A stretch of 32,746 nucleotides of DNA from Alphaproteobacteria bacterium (GTDB lineage Bacteria > Pseudomonadota > Alphaproteobacteria > SHVW01). The translations under genes and the position numbers were made by a program. The stretch spans positions 1 to 32,746 of the forward strand of contig SHVW01000020.1 of the NCBI GenBank assembly GCA_009694085.1, in the 5' to 3' direction. Below are positions 12,494 through 19,235 of the stretch, piece by piece; position 1 is the first letter of the stretch; each line of letters opens with the position of its first letter. The notes below the pieces were generated by a model. The model saw only the letters and a program-made list of their open reading frames with translations. It was not told the DNA's origin and ran no database searches.

Positions 12494-13988
12494 CAGACGT
12501 CTTCCGGAAAGGGCCACGCCAGCTGGATATGCCGCCCTCATTGATGCCTACGAACTTGCGGTGCCTCTGCCGCGCATGCTCTCCGCGACGGGCGAGCGCC
12601 ACCGGGTAACCAACGAAGCGGGATGGCGTATCCTGACGCCCCGGCATGCGCCACCGCCGGGCCTCGACGCCCATCTCACATTCGCTCTCAAATACGAAGG
12701 GCTCGATCTTGCTGTCCTCAAACGCCTGTTCTCTATCGTTGGTTCGAGCGAGGTCGAAGCCCTAGTCCGGGCGCGGCCGACCGGCAGATATGCGCGACGC
12801 ATCTGGTTTCTTTACGAGTGGTTGACCGGACGGCGCCTCGATCTTCCCGATGCCGGCGCGGGCACGTATGTGCCGGTCGTCGATCCCGACCAACAATGGG
12901 CGACCGCCGGCGACAACGTGCGGCGTCATCGCGTCAGAAACAATTTGCCGGGCACGCCGGCCTTCTGCCCGCTGGTGTTCCGGACGGGAACGCTGGACGA
13001 GTTCGTCGCGATGGATTTGTCCAAGCGCGCCCGGGCGGCGGTCGCCGATGTGCCCCGCGATCTCCTTGCTCGCACAGCGGCGTTCCTGCTCCTAAAGGAC
13101 TCGAAGTCGAGCTACGCCATCGAAGGCGAAACCGTACCGCACGACCGCATCCAACGTTGGGGACGTGCGATCGGGGAGGCCGGTCGCCGGCCCCTCGACC
13201 TGGATGAGTTATTGCGACTACAGCGGATCGTCATTGGCGACGCACGATTTGTGCAGCTCGGTCTTCGCCGCGACGGCGGTTTCGTCGGCCAGCACGACCG
13301 CGACAGCGGCATGCCGCTGCCGGACCATATCGGCGCGCGCCCCGACGACCTGCCGTTCCTGATCGACGGCATGATCGCCTTTGACCAGCGGCCCGCACAA
13401 GAACTCGACGCCGTCATTGCCGCCGCCGTGCTGGCTTTCGGGTTCGTGTATGCGCATCCCTTCGCGGACGGAAACGGCCGACTTCACCGCTATCTCATTC
13501 ATCGCGTGCTGGCCAAGCGGGGTTTCAATCCGCCCGGCGTCGTATTTCCCGTGTCCGCCGCGATCCTCGAACGGATCGACGATTATCGTCATGTGCTGGA
13601 GGATTACGCCCGGCGATTGTTGCCGGCGATCGATTGGGAGTCCACCACTGTTGGCAACGTCAATGTGCTCAACGACACCGGAGATTTCTACCGCTTCTTC
13701 GATGCCACGCCGCATGCCGAATTTCTCTATGCCTGCGTGCGTAAGACGATCGAGGAAGATCTGCCGAACGAAGCCGCCTTCCTCCGGCGTTACGATCGGT
13801 TCCGCGCTGACGTCGAAGCGATTGTCGACATGCCGGACCGCACGATCGATCTGCTGTTCCGATTCCTTCATCGGAATCACGGCCGTCTATCGAAGCGCGC
13901 GCGCATGGGCGAATTTGCCGAGCTGACCGAGGCCGAAGTGCCGCAAATCGAGCGAATCTACGAGGATGTCTTTCGTGCCGCTCGGTAG
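12441..13988 (+). CDS. Fic-family AMP-transferase, class II (inhibitory motif N-terminal)
   Basis: A 515-residue Fic protein. The catalytic loop HPFADGNGRLHR (His339 to Arg350) matches HPFx(D/E)GNGRxxR completely, so it should be able to transfer AMP (or another nucleotide) to protein hydroxyls. The autoinhibitory (S/T)xxxE(G/N) motif is present as Ser224-Tyr-Ala-Ile-Glu228-Gly, N-terminal to the Fic core, which defines class II. The N-terminal 200 and C-terminal 120 residues are unassigned; the latter could carry a DNA- or target-binding module. ATG 12441 is preferred over an in-frame TTG at 12420; GGAG lies about 12 bp upstream. It is the sole gene of the tRNA mini-island. No separate antitoxin gene is visible, consistent with inhibition in cis. 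Target unknown. Confidence 0.93.
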   Translation: MSTKTKRRFSGPVTVFHDRRLPERATPAGYAALIDAYELAVPLPRMLSATGERHRVTNEAGWRILTPRHAPPPGLDAHLTFALKYEGLDLAVLKRLFSIVGSSEVEALVRARPTGRYARRIWFLYEWLTGRRLDLPDAGAGTYVPVVDPDQQWATAGDNVRRHRVRNNLPGTPAFCPLVFRTGTLDEFVAMDLSKRARAAVADVPRDLLARTAAFLLLKDSKSSYAIEGETVPHDRIQRWGRAIGEAGRRPLDLDELLRLQRIVIGDARFVQLGLRRDGGFVGQHDRDSGMPLPDHIGARPDDLPFLIDGMIAFDQRPAQELDAVIAAAVLAFGFVYAHPFADGNGRLHRYLIHRVLAKRGFNPPGVVFPVSAAILERIDDYRHVLEDYARRLLPAIDWESTTVGNVNVLNDTGDFYRFFDATPHAEFLYACVRKTIEEDLPNEAAFLRRYDRFRADVEAIVDMPDRTIDLLFRFLHRNHGRLSKRARMGEFAELTEAEVPQIERIYEDVFRAAR

Positions 13989-14013
13989 CGGGCACATAAA
14001 CGACACACGACTT

Positions 14014-14036
14014 TTCGAGCCCTGCCGGGCCTACCA
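14014..14036 (+). repeat. Direct repeat / att site, right copy
   Basis: An exact 23-bp copy of the tRNA 3' end, not attached to the rest of a tRNA; the upstream flank (ACACACGACTT) cannot complete a cloverleaf. It also contains the stop codon of the minus-strand gene that follows (14031-14033). Confidence 0.75.
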
Positions 14037-14435
14037 GCTTTCCAGGACCATGCCGCCGCGCACGCCGGACAACCAGAGCACGCCGGCGACGATCCAAAGC
14101 CCCGCGGCCGTCGCCGCGGCATAGATCGAATAGCGCCGAAAGGTTTCGACCAGCGCCTGGGAAATCAGCGTCTGCAACATGGCTTCGGGCAGGTCGAGCG
14201 TCTCGCGCAGCATGATCCACACCTCGGTCCGGCGATGGGGTCGGGCCGGCGCCCGGGCCGCTTTGTAGTACAGGATCGCCACTGCCAGCGTGGTCAGGAT
14301 GGCCGCCATGCGCAGCGCCACGACCGGCCAGGTGATGAAGCCGAACGATAGGGTCCAAATGCCGAGCGCGCCGAACATGCAGGCCCGTCCGACCGACACC
14401 TGCGCGGTCGCGCGGATGAGCGCCGCCTGCTCCAT
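14031..14435 (-). CDS. Small multi-pass membrane protein, function unknown
   Basis: 134 residues with three likely membrane segments: about 15-36 (ACMFGALGIWTLSFGFITW), 40-58 (LRMAAILTTLAVAILYY) and 105-125 (YAAATAAGLWIVAGVLWLSG). A basic loop and an amphipathic stretch (EVWIMLRETLDLPEAML) lie between the second and third. An AAGGA sequence precedes the ATG. I do not recognise a family. The stop codon lies within the duplicated tRNA 3' end (14031-14033), so the ancestral gene must have overlapped the tRNA tail to tail, and the insertion left both reading frames intact. Confidence 0.7.
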   Translation of the reverse strand: MEQAALIRATAQVSVGRACMFGALGIWTLSFGFITWPVVALRMAAILTTLAVAILYYKAARAPARPHRRTEVWIMLRETLDLPEAMLQTLISQALVETFRRYSIYAAATAAGLWIVAGVLWLSGVRGGMVLESW

Positions 14436-14505
14436 GAAGGTCCTTTCGCGTCGAATGCGGCAAAAATCCTAGCACCGCCGCCGCGCCCGTCAATTCACGC
14501 GCCCG

Positions 14506-15141
14506 TTAGTTCGGACGGACCGCGGTTGGCCGGCGCAAGGATTCCGCGACCGCAGCCGCGTCGGTGCGCTTGGCCAATTCTTCGTGGATGTTGCACATGG
14601 TCACGCGCAAGTAGTTGCGCACCGTCATGCCATCCCGTCCGCGCAGCTTCTCGTGGATCGGCATCAGATTGAAATAGGCTTCGGCGTAGGGTTCAGGCAC
14701 GTCCTTGGCCCATTTCGGCGCGTGCAGCCCGACCAGCGCAAGGCAGCGCTCCAGTTCGCTGCGAAGCTCGCTCCACATCTCTGCGCCCAGCCCCGTATGG
14801 ACGGGATGGCGATCGAACACGCTTAGAACAAGGGCGCGGATCGCGTCGATCTGACCGGGGCGATCGTCCGGACGCGCCGCGCATAAAATGCCCTCAGCCA
14901 ATTCCCCGACCATGGCGAGCCCCAGAGGGTAGGCGCGCCAGCGCGACCGGTCGCAGGCGTCGCGGAACCCCGACTCGCCGAACAAGACCTTGGCGTAATG
15001 CCCGGCGCGGGCGCGGGAATATTCGTAAATGCCTTTCTGCACGACGAAGGCTGCGTTCTGGTCGATGAAATCGGCCAGCGCGGCGGCATCGCGGATCGGC
15101 GCGGGGCGGCGAAAAATATTAAATATTCCAAATATTCCCAT
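14506..15141 (-). CDS. Uncharacterised alpha-helical protein
   Basis: 211 residues, soluble by composition, beginning MGIFGIFNIFRRP. It is rich in helices, with phrases such as AAFVVQKGIYEYSRARAGHY, YPLGLAMVGELAEGIL and MPIHEKLRGRDGMTVRNYL. No enzymatic motif was identified. Codon use is like the neighbours apart from the AT-rich first dozen codons. It is 70 bp upstream of the membrane-protein gene on the same strand and may be co-transcribed with it. Confidence 0.75.
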   Translation of the reverse strand: MGIFGIFNIFRRPAPIRDAAALADFIDQNAAFVVQKGIYEYSRARAGHYAKVLFGESGFRDACDRSRWRAYPLGLAMVGELAEGILCAARPDDRPGQIDAIRALVLSVFDRHPVHTGLGAEMWSELRSELERCLALVGLHAPKWAKDVPEPYAEAYFNLMPIHEKLRGRDGMTVRNYLRVTMCNIHEELAKRTDAAAVAESLRRPTAVRPN

Positions 15142-15252
15142 GGCTTACCTAATGTCTGCGCCAAGCCGTGTGCTGTCATGCGTCCCGGCACCATAACGCC
15201 GTGACGCCAGGCGGGAAAGCAAGCGTCTTCAACTGAGCGTGAGCTAAAACAC

Positions 15253-15281
15253 TTGCATTAACAAGGGCAAACGCCCACTAT
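15253..15281 (+). promoter_or_regulatory. Weak candidate promoter of the symporter operon
   Basis: TTGCAT (15253-15258) and CACTAT (15276-15281) are 17 bases apart, about 150 bp before the DUF4212 gene. The -10 matches poorly. A small GGGC-AAAC-GCCC hairpin lies in the spacer (15265-15276). The 294-bp gap 15142-15435 holds no gene that I can support. Confidence 0.25.
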
Positions 15282-15435
15282 CGACCAACTGATTCGATCC
15301 GTTGATATCCGTTATTAAGGATGGGCGAGCGGCAGAGCGTAGCGGGGGGGCGCTCGAAACATTAAGGTTAACATCCCCACCTTGATCGTCGGCCCCGTTA
15401 TGTGGGCCCGGTTTCTTGCAGGGAGTAACCGAACC

Positions 15436-15711
15436 ATGAGCCAGCCAGACAGCACAGCTAACGAAGAGGCCCACTGGAGCAAGACGACCCGGTTGATGTT
15501 TACCCATCTCGGCGTGTGGTTTTTCTTCGGTTATGTCATCCACATGTTCGTGGTTCCGCTCAATAAGATCATCATCCCGATTCTCGGCTTCCCGCTTGGC
15601 TTCTACATGGCCGCGCAAGGCTCCTTGATCGTGTTCGTCGTCATGCTGTTCATGTTTGCCAAACAGCAGGACAAGATCGACCGCGATCACGGCTACGCCG
15701 AAGAAGACTAA
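15436..15711 (+). CDS. DUF4212 small subunit of sodium/solute symporter
   Basis: 91 residues with two membrane helices (LMFTHLGVWFFFGYVIHMFVV and GFPLGFYMAAQGSLIVFVVMLFMF), then a charged cytoplasmic tail (AKQQDKIDRDHG). This is the layout of DUF4212 proteins, which are encoded just upstream of VC_2705-type sodium:solute symporters. The ATG at 15436 has GGGAG upstream; the longer in-frame start at 15382 adds non-family residues. The symporter starts 25 bp downstream. Confidence 0.92.
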   Translation: MSQPDSTANEEAHWSKTTRLMFTHLGVWFFFGYVIHMFVVPLNKIIIPILGFPLGFYMAAQGSLIVFVVMLFMFAKQQDKIDRDHGYAEED

Positions 15712-15736
15712 GAGCCGGTTCAGGGAGGGACTCACC

Positions 15737-17716
15737 ATGGCGACCAATAAAGCCTTCGTTTCAAGCGGCGATTTCATCAAGAATCTTGGCCGGATGTACG
15801 GAACTTATACCGGGAGCTTCATCGGTTTCATCGTCCTGCTCGCGATCCTGGAGCAGGTCGGGGTGCCGAACAAGGTCCTCGGCTATCTGTTCGTGTTCTT
15901 CACGCTCGCGGTTTACGCCGTCATCGGCGTGATGACGCGCACGGCCGAGATTTCCGAATATTACGTCGCCGGCCGGCGCGTGCCCGCCTTCTACAATGGC
16001 ATGGCGACCGGCGCCGACTGGATGTCGGCGGCCTCGTTCGTTGGCATGGCCGGCACCTTGTTCCTGCTCGGCTATGACGGCATTGCCTGGGTGTTGGGGT
16101 GGACCGGTGGCTTCGTGCTGGTGTCGATCCTGATCGGGCCGTATCTGCGCAAGTTCGGCGCTTATACCGTGCCGGATTTCATGGCCTTCCGCTTCGGCGG
16201 CAATTTCGCGCGCTTCATCGCGGTGGTCGTGCTCGTGTGCTGCTCGTTCACCTATGTGACGGCGCAGATCTACGGCACCGGGCTGATCGCCTCGCGCTTC
16301 CTCGGCATGCAGTTCGAGCTGGCCGTGTTTGCCGGCCTGGTCGGCATCCTGCTCTGCGCCATGCTGGGCGGGATGCGCGCGGTGACCTGGACACAGATCG
16401 CCCAGTACATCGTGCTGATCATCGCCTATCTCACGCCGATCGTGATCCTCTCGACCAAGAAATACGGCATCCCGATCCCCGAACTCACCTACGGCCAGGC
16501 GATCGCCGATATCACGGCCCGCGAGCAGCAGATGCTGGCGACCGGGCTGGCGACGGTGGCGAACCTCAAGCCGCACATCTCGCCCTTCATTAACTATTCG
16601 CCGCTGAACTTCTTCGGCATCATCCTGTGCATGATGGTCGGCACGGCCTCTCTGCCGCACATCCTGATGCGCTATTTCACCACGCCCAGCGTGCGCGAGG
16701 CGCGGCAGTCGGTGGCGTGGTCGCTGCTGTTCATCTTCTTGCTCTATTTCTCGGCGCCGGCCTATGCGGCATTCTCGAAGCTGGAGGTCTATACCCACAT
16801 CATCGGCGCCGACCTCACCACGCTTAAGCCCTGGATCTATTCGTGGGGCGAGCTAGGCTTGATCCAAATCTGCGGTAAGAACGCCTCAAGCGCGGATGCC
16901 ATCCTTGCCGCATGCAAGGCGATTGCCAGTCACCCCGGTGTCGTCAGGCTCCAGGATTTCGTGATCAACACCGACGTGATCGTGCTCTCCACACCGGAGA
17001 TCGCGGGCCTGCCCTATGTGATCTCGGGCCTGGTGGCCGCCGGTGGCCTCGCCGCCGCGTTGTCCACCGCCGACGGCCTGCTGCTCGCCATCGCCAACGC
17101 GCTCAGCCACGACATCTACTACAAGATGATTGATCCGAGCGCGCCGACGATCCGCCGGCTCACGGTCGCCCGCGTCCTCCTGTTCTTCGTCGCTGTGGCC
17201 GCCGCCGCGACCGCCGCGACGAGACCGTCGGACATTCTGGCCATGGTTGGATGGGCGTTCTCGCTCGCCATGGCCGGCAATTTCCCGGCGCTCATCATGG
17301 GCGTGTGGTGGAAGCGCGCCACCGCGACGGGCGCGATCGCCGGCATGATCGCCGGGTTCGGACTCTGCCTGTTCTACCTGGTGACCACCCGCTACTTCCC
17401 GGGCATGGGCGTGAAGTATTTCGGTATGGACTCGCTACTGAACGCGACCACCGGCGCGCCCCTGGTCGACATCGCCAAGACCATGGCGCTGCCCAACGCC
17501 ATGGAGATGTTGCCGACGCTCGCACATCCGCTGGCCAACAAGGTCGGTTGGTTCAACCTCAACAACATCAATTGCGGATTGTTGGGGGCGCCGCTCGGCT
17601 TCGCGGTCATCTATGTCGTCAGCCTGATGGGACCGGAACCGTCGAAGGAAATGCAGGCCTATGTCGACGAGATCCGCAAGCCGCGAGGCAAGACGGTGCT
17701 CCAAGACAACGTCTGA
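15737..17716 (+). CDS. Sodium:solute symporter (SSS family, VC_2705/ActP-like)
   Basis: A 659-residue inner-membrane transporter with about 13 helices. Family signatures include AEISEYYVAGRRVPAFYNGM, TGADWMSAASFVGMAG, YTVPDFMAFRFGG, AMLGGMRAVTWTQIAQY, the MVGTASLPHILMRYFT segment and GGLAAALSTADGLLLAIANA. Together with the DUF4212 subunit this is the subfamily related to acetate permease ActP, so a short-chain monocarboxylate is a likely but unproved substrate. An insertion near 385-415 (ICGKNASSADAILAACKAIA), with two cysteines, is in an external loop. GGGAGGG precedes the ATG at 15737. A strong terminator follows 25 bp after the stop. Confidence 0.95.
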   Translation: MATNKAFVSSGDFIKNLGRMYGTYTGSFIGFIVLLAILEQVGVPNKVLGYLFVFFTLAVYAVIGVMTRTAEISEYYVAGRRVPAFYNGMATGADWMSAASFVGMAGTLFLLGYDGIAWVLGWTGGFVLVSILIGPYLRKFGAYTVPDFMAFRFGGNFARFIAVVVLVCCSFTYVTAQIYGTGLIASRFLGMQFELAVFAGLVGILLCAMLGGMRAVTWTQIAQYIVLIIAYLTPIVILSTKKYGIPIPELTYGQAIADITAREQQMLATGLATVANLKPHISPFINYSPLNFFGIILCMMVGTASLPHILMRYFTTPSVREARQSVAWSLLFIFLLYFSAPAYAAFSKLEVYTHIIGADLTTLKPWIYSWGELGLIQICGKNASSADAILAACKAIASHPGVVRLQDFVINTDVIVLSTPEIAGLPYVISGLVAAGGLAAALSTADGLLLAIANALSHDIYYKMIDPSAPTIRRLTVARVLLFFVAVAAAATAATRPSDILAMVGWAFSLAMAGNFPALIMGVWWKRATATGAIAGMIAGFGLCLFYLVTTRYFPGMGVKYFGMDSLLNATTGAPLVDIAKTMALPNAMEMLPTLAHPLANKVGWFNLNNINCGLLGAPLGFAVIYVVSLMGPEPSKEMQAYVDEIRKPRGKTVLQDNV

Positions 17717-17741
17717 CCGGACTCGTTCAGCCCGAACCGGG

Positions 17742-17774
17742 AGCGGGATCCTTCGGGATCCCGCTTCTTTTTTT
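17742..17774 (+). terminator. Intrinsic terminator of the symporter operon
   Basis: A perfect 10-bp stem AGCGGGATCC / GGATCCCGCT (17742-17751, 17756-17765) closes a TTCG tetraloop and is followed by TCTTTTTTT. This is a textbook Rho-independent terminator with the extra-stable C(UUCG)G loop. Confidence 0.93.
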
Positions 17775-17848
17775 GGCTGCGGACCCGGGCCGTCCCGGTG
17801 TTGAATAAAGCTGAAACACCTAAACCGTAGTGGCCGGGGTCGAACGCC

Positions 17849-18157
17849 GTGGGCTTATCGAATCCAATCTTCGCAAACTGGTATTTTCATCTGCCGAATT
17901 TCGCCTTGGCCGCGGTGATGTACACGCTGCTCGGCCGCGCCCTGCTCGGGCTGATCGTGGAACCGGATTCGCAGAACTACATCTGGCGGTTCTTCTGCCG
18001 CCTCACCGATCCGTTCATTGCGGCGATCGCCCTGGTGACGCCGAAGGCGGCGACGCCGGTCGTGGTTTGGTTGTTCGGCGTGGTCTGGCTGTTCTGGCTG
18101 CGGGTGGGCCTGCTCTACGTGTTCCTGATCTTGGGCCTGGTGCCCAAGGCGAGTTGA
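17849..18157 (+). CDS. Small membrane protein, possibly YggT-like
   Basis: 102 residues from a GTG start. The order is a hydrophobic segment (LPNFALAAVMYTLLGRALLGLIV), then NYIWRFFCRLTDPFIAAIALVTP, then a long hydrophobic stretch (VVVWLFGVVWLFWLRVGLLYVFLIL). The phrase RxxxRLTDPFxxxxxxxxP resembles the 'R-x-TEPxL.P.R' portion of YggT-family membrane proteins, but this is a loose match. It starts after the symporter terminator and is followed 18 bp later by another small membrane gene, so the two are probably co-transcribed. Confidence 0.7.
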   Translation: MGLSNPIFANWYFHLPNFALAAVMYTLLGRALLGLIVEPDSQNYIWRFFCRLTDPFIAAIALVTPKAATPVVVWLFGVVWLFWLRVGLLYVFLILGLVPKAS

Positions 18158-18175
18158 GCCGGGAGCCCCGCGCCC

Positions 18176-18502
18176 ATGGACCGCAATTTGACCTATGTCG
18201 GCATCGCCGCCTTCGGCATGATCAACGGGCTGTTCAACCAGCTCTGGCTGTTGTTCGCGCTGCTCCACGTTCAGATTCTGTCGCCGGCGCTGTTGTTCGG
18301 CAGCGCGGGGCTGACCTTGATGTTTTCCTCGTTAATGGTGTCGACGGCGACCATCATCCTGGGCGGTATTCCGGCCGCGCTCTACGAGCGGTTCGTCGGC
18401 GCCAAGGACGATTCGACCGATACCTCCTTGTGGATTTGGCTCGCCGGAACCGGCCTGCTTACCCTGCCGGCGGCCGGGAATTTTCTGGAATTTAAGCTCT
18501 AA
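18176..18502 (+). CDS. Small membrane protein, function unknown
   Basis: 108 residues with three hydrophobic segments: YVGIAAFGMINGLFNQLWLLFALL, LMFSSLMVSTATIILGGIPAAL and SLWIWLAGTGLLTLPAA. A short polar loop (YERFVGAKDDSTD) lies before the last. I do not recognise a family. The spacing of 18 bp after the preceding membrane gene suggests a two-gene unit. In related genomes, small membrane proteins of this kind often accompany DUF4212/symporter loci; that is recollection, not something the sequence proves. Confidence 0.7.
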   Translation: MDRNLTYVGIAAFGMINGLFNQLWLLFALLHVQILSPALLFGSAGLTLMFSSLMVSTATIILGGIPAALYERFVGAKDDSTDTSLWIWLAGTGLLTLPAAGNFLEFKL

Positions 18503-18584
18503 GCACCGGGTGTCGGCGGCATCCGCGAGGGCCGCCATCAGGCTATAATGCGCTAACTTCGTCGGCTCCCTGGGGAGGCGATCG

Positions 18585-18979
18585 GTGCAGTCGCAGACCG
18601 TGATCTTCAGCCGTCTGGTGCGCGATTTCATGCGCGCGGCGCCGGTTGCTTGCTCGCTGGGTACACCAGTGGCCGAGTTGATCCAGCGCATGGCCGCATC
18701 GCCGGCATCGTCACCGAGCAGGACGTGACGCGCCGCGTCGCCTATCGGGTCGCGGCCGACACGGCCGCGGAAGCGGTGATGAGCCGGCCGGTCCAGAGCG
18801 TATCGGCGGAGGAATATCTCTACCGCGCGGTCGCGCGCATGCGCCGCAGCGGCCTGCGCCACATGCCCGTGGTCGACGGCGCCGGCCGGCCGATCGGCGC
18901 GCTCGACCTGCACGACGCGCTGGCGGCGACCATGGCTGCAAGCGCCGCCTCGCCGTCGCGTGCCACGCGCACCTCATAG
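18585..18979 (+). pseudogene. CBS-domain protein (DUF294-type) with internal deletion and lost 3' end
   Basis: A GTG at 18585 with GGGGAGG 6 bp upstream and TATAAT at 18543-18548 opens VQSQTVIFSRLVRDFMRAAP...VAELIQRMA. That frame stops soon afterwards. The continuation, GRIAGIVTEQDVTRRVAYRV, lies in a different frame from 18692. The missing middle of CBS domain 1 suggests a deletion between short GGCCGC repeats. The second CBS domain is complete ([21 protein letters not shown] ... [15 protein letters not shown]). After [13 protein letters not shown] the sequence turns into the antisense of a response-regulator gene. Intact relatives carry a nucleotidyltransferase-like domain after the CBS pair. 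This copy cannot encode one. Confidence 0.75.
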
Positions 18980-19056
18980 CCCGCCTGTTTCATCAGGAAT
19001 TCCAGCGACAGCACGATATTGGGCTCGTCATCGACGAGCAGGACCGAGCGTGCCAT
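18930..19056 (-). pseudogene. Response-regulator receiver domain, N-terminal fragment
   Basis: The minus-strand frame from the ATG at 19056 reads [20 protein letters not shown], then [19 protein letters not shown]. This is the start of a CheY-like receiver with the acidic pair DDE. The family would continue to the phosphorylated Asp (LVLLD), but after about residue 42 the sequence becomes the antisense of the CBS gene. Phosphoacceptor and output domains are absent. The fragment meets the CBS remnant tail to tail. Confidence 0.8.
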
Positions 19057-19163
19057 GGCGACGATGCTCCCCCTTTGGACGTGCGGGCCAGGGCGTCAGC
19101 TTATCGCAAGGCGTGAGCATGCGCCATTCCACCGCCCGGGGCAGGCTCGGTGATGGCCGTTAC

Positions 19164-19192
19164 TTGGCGGACGAACTGGCAAGGTCTATGAT
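19164..19192 (+). promoter_or_regulatory. Predicted sigma70 promoter of the CHAT-CHASE2 operon
   Basis: TTGGCG (19164-19169) and TATGAT (19187-19192) are 17 bases apart. Transcription would begin near 19199, 37 nt before the CHAT ATG at 19236. This argues against the in-frame starts further upstream. Confidence 0.55.
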
Positions 19193-19235
19193 TGGCTTGG
19201 CGCGAGGCGATTTCCGCTTGGGGGAGGGTGTTCCC

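Larger units (their letters stand above)
12263..14036. mobile_element. tRNA-integrated mini-island carrying only a Fic gene
   Basis: The last 23 bp of the tRNA (12263-12285) recur without mismatch at 14014-14036, the classic footprint of site-specific integration into a tRNA 3' end. The 1.75 kb between them holds one gene (fic, 12441-13988) and an AT-richer leader (12286-12440) unlike its neighbours. No integrase, excisionase or transposase is encoded, so the element is either a cargo unit moved in trans or the leftover of a larger island. Confidence 0.75.

Noticed and set aside
15399-15421. Sigma54-like promoter (GG ... TTGCA) before the DUF4212 gene
   Set aside because: The GG-to-GC spacing is 11 rather than 10 and the site overlaps the ribosome binding site, too close to the ATG to be its promoter.
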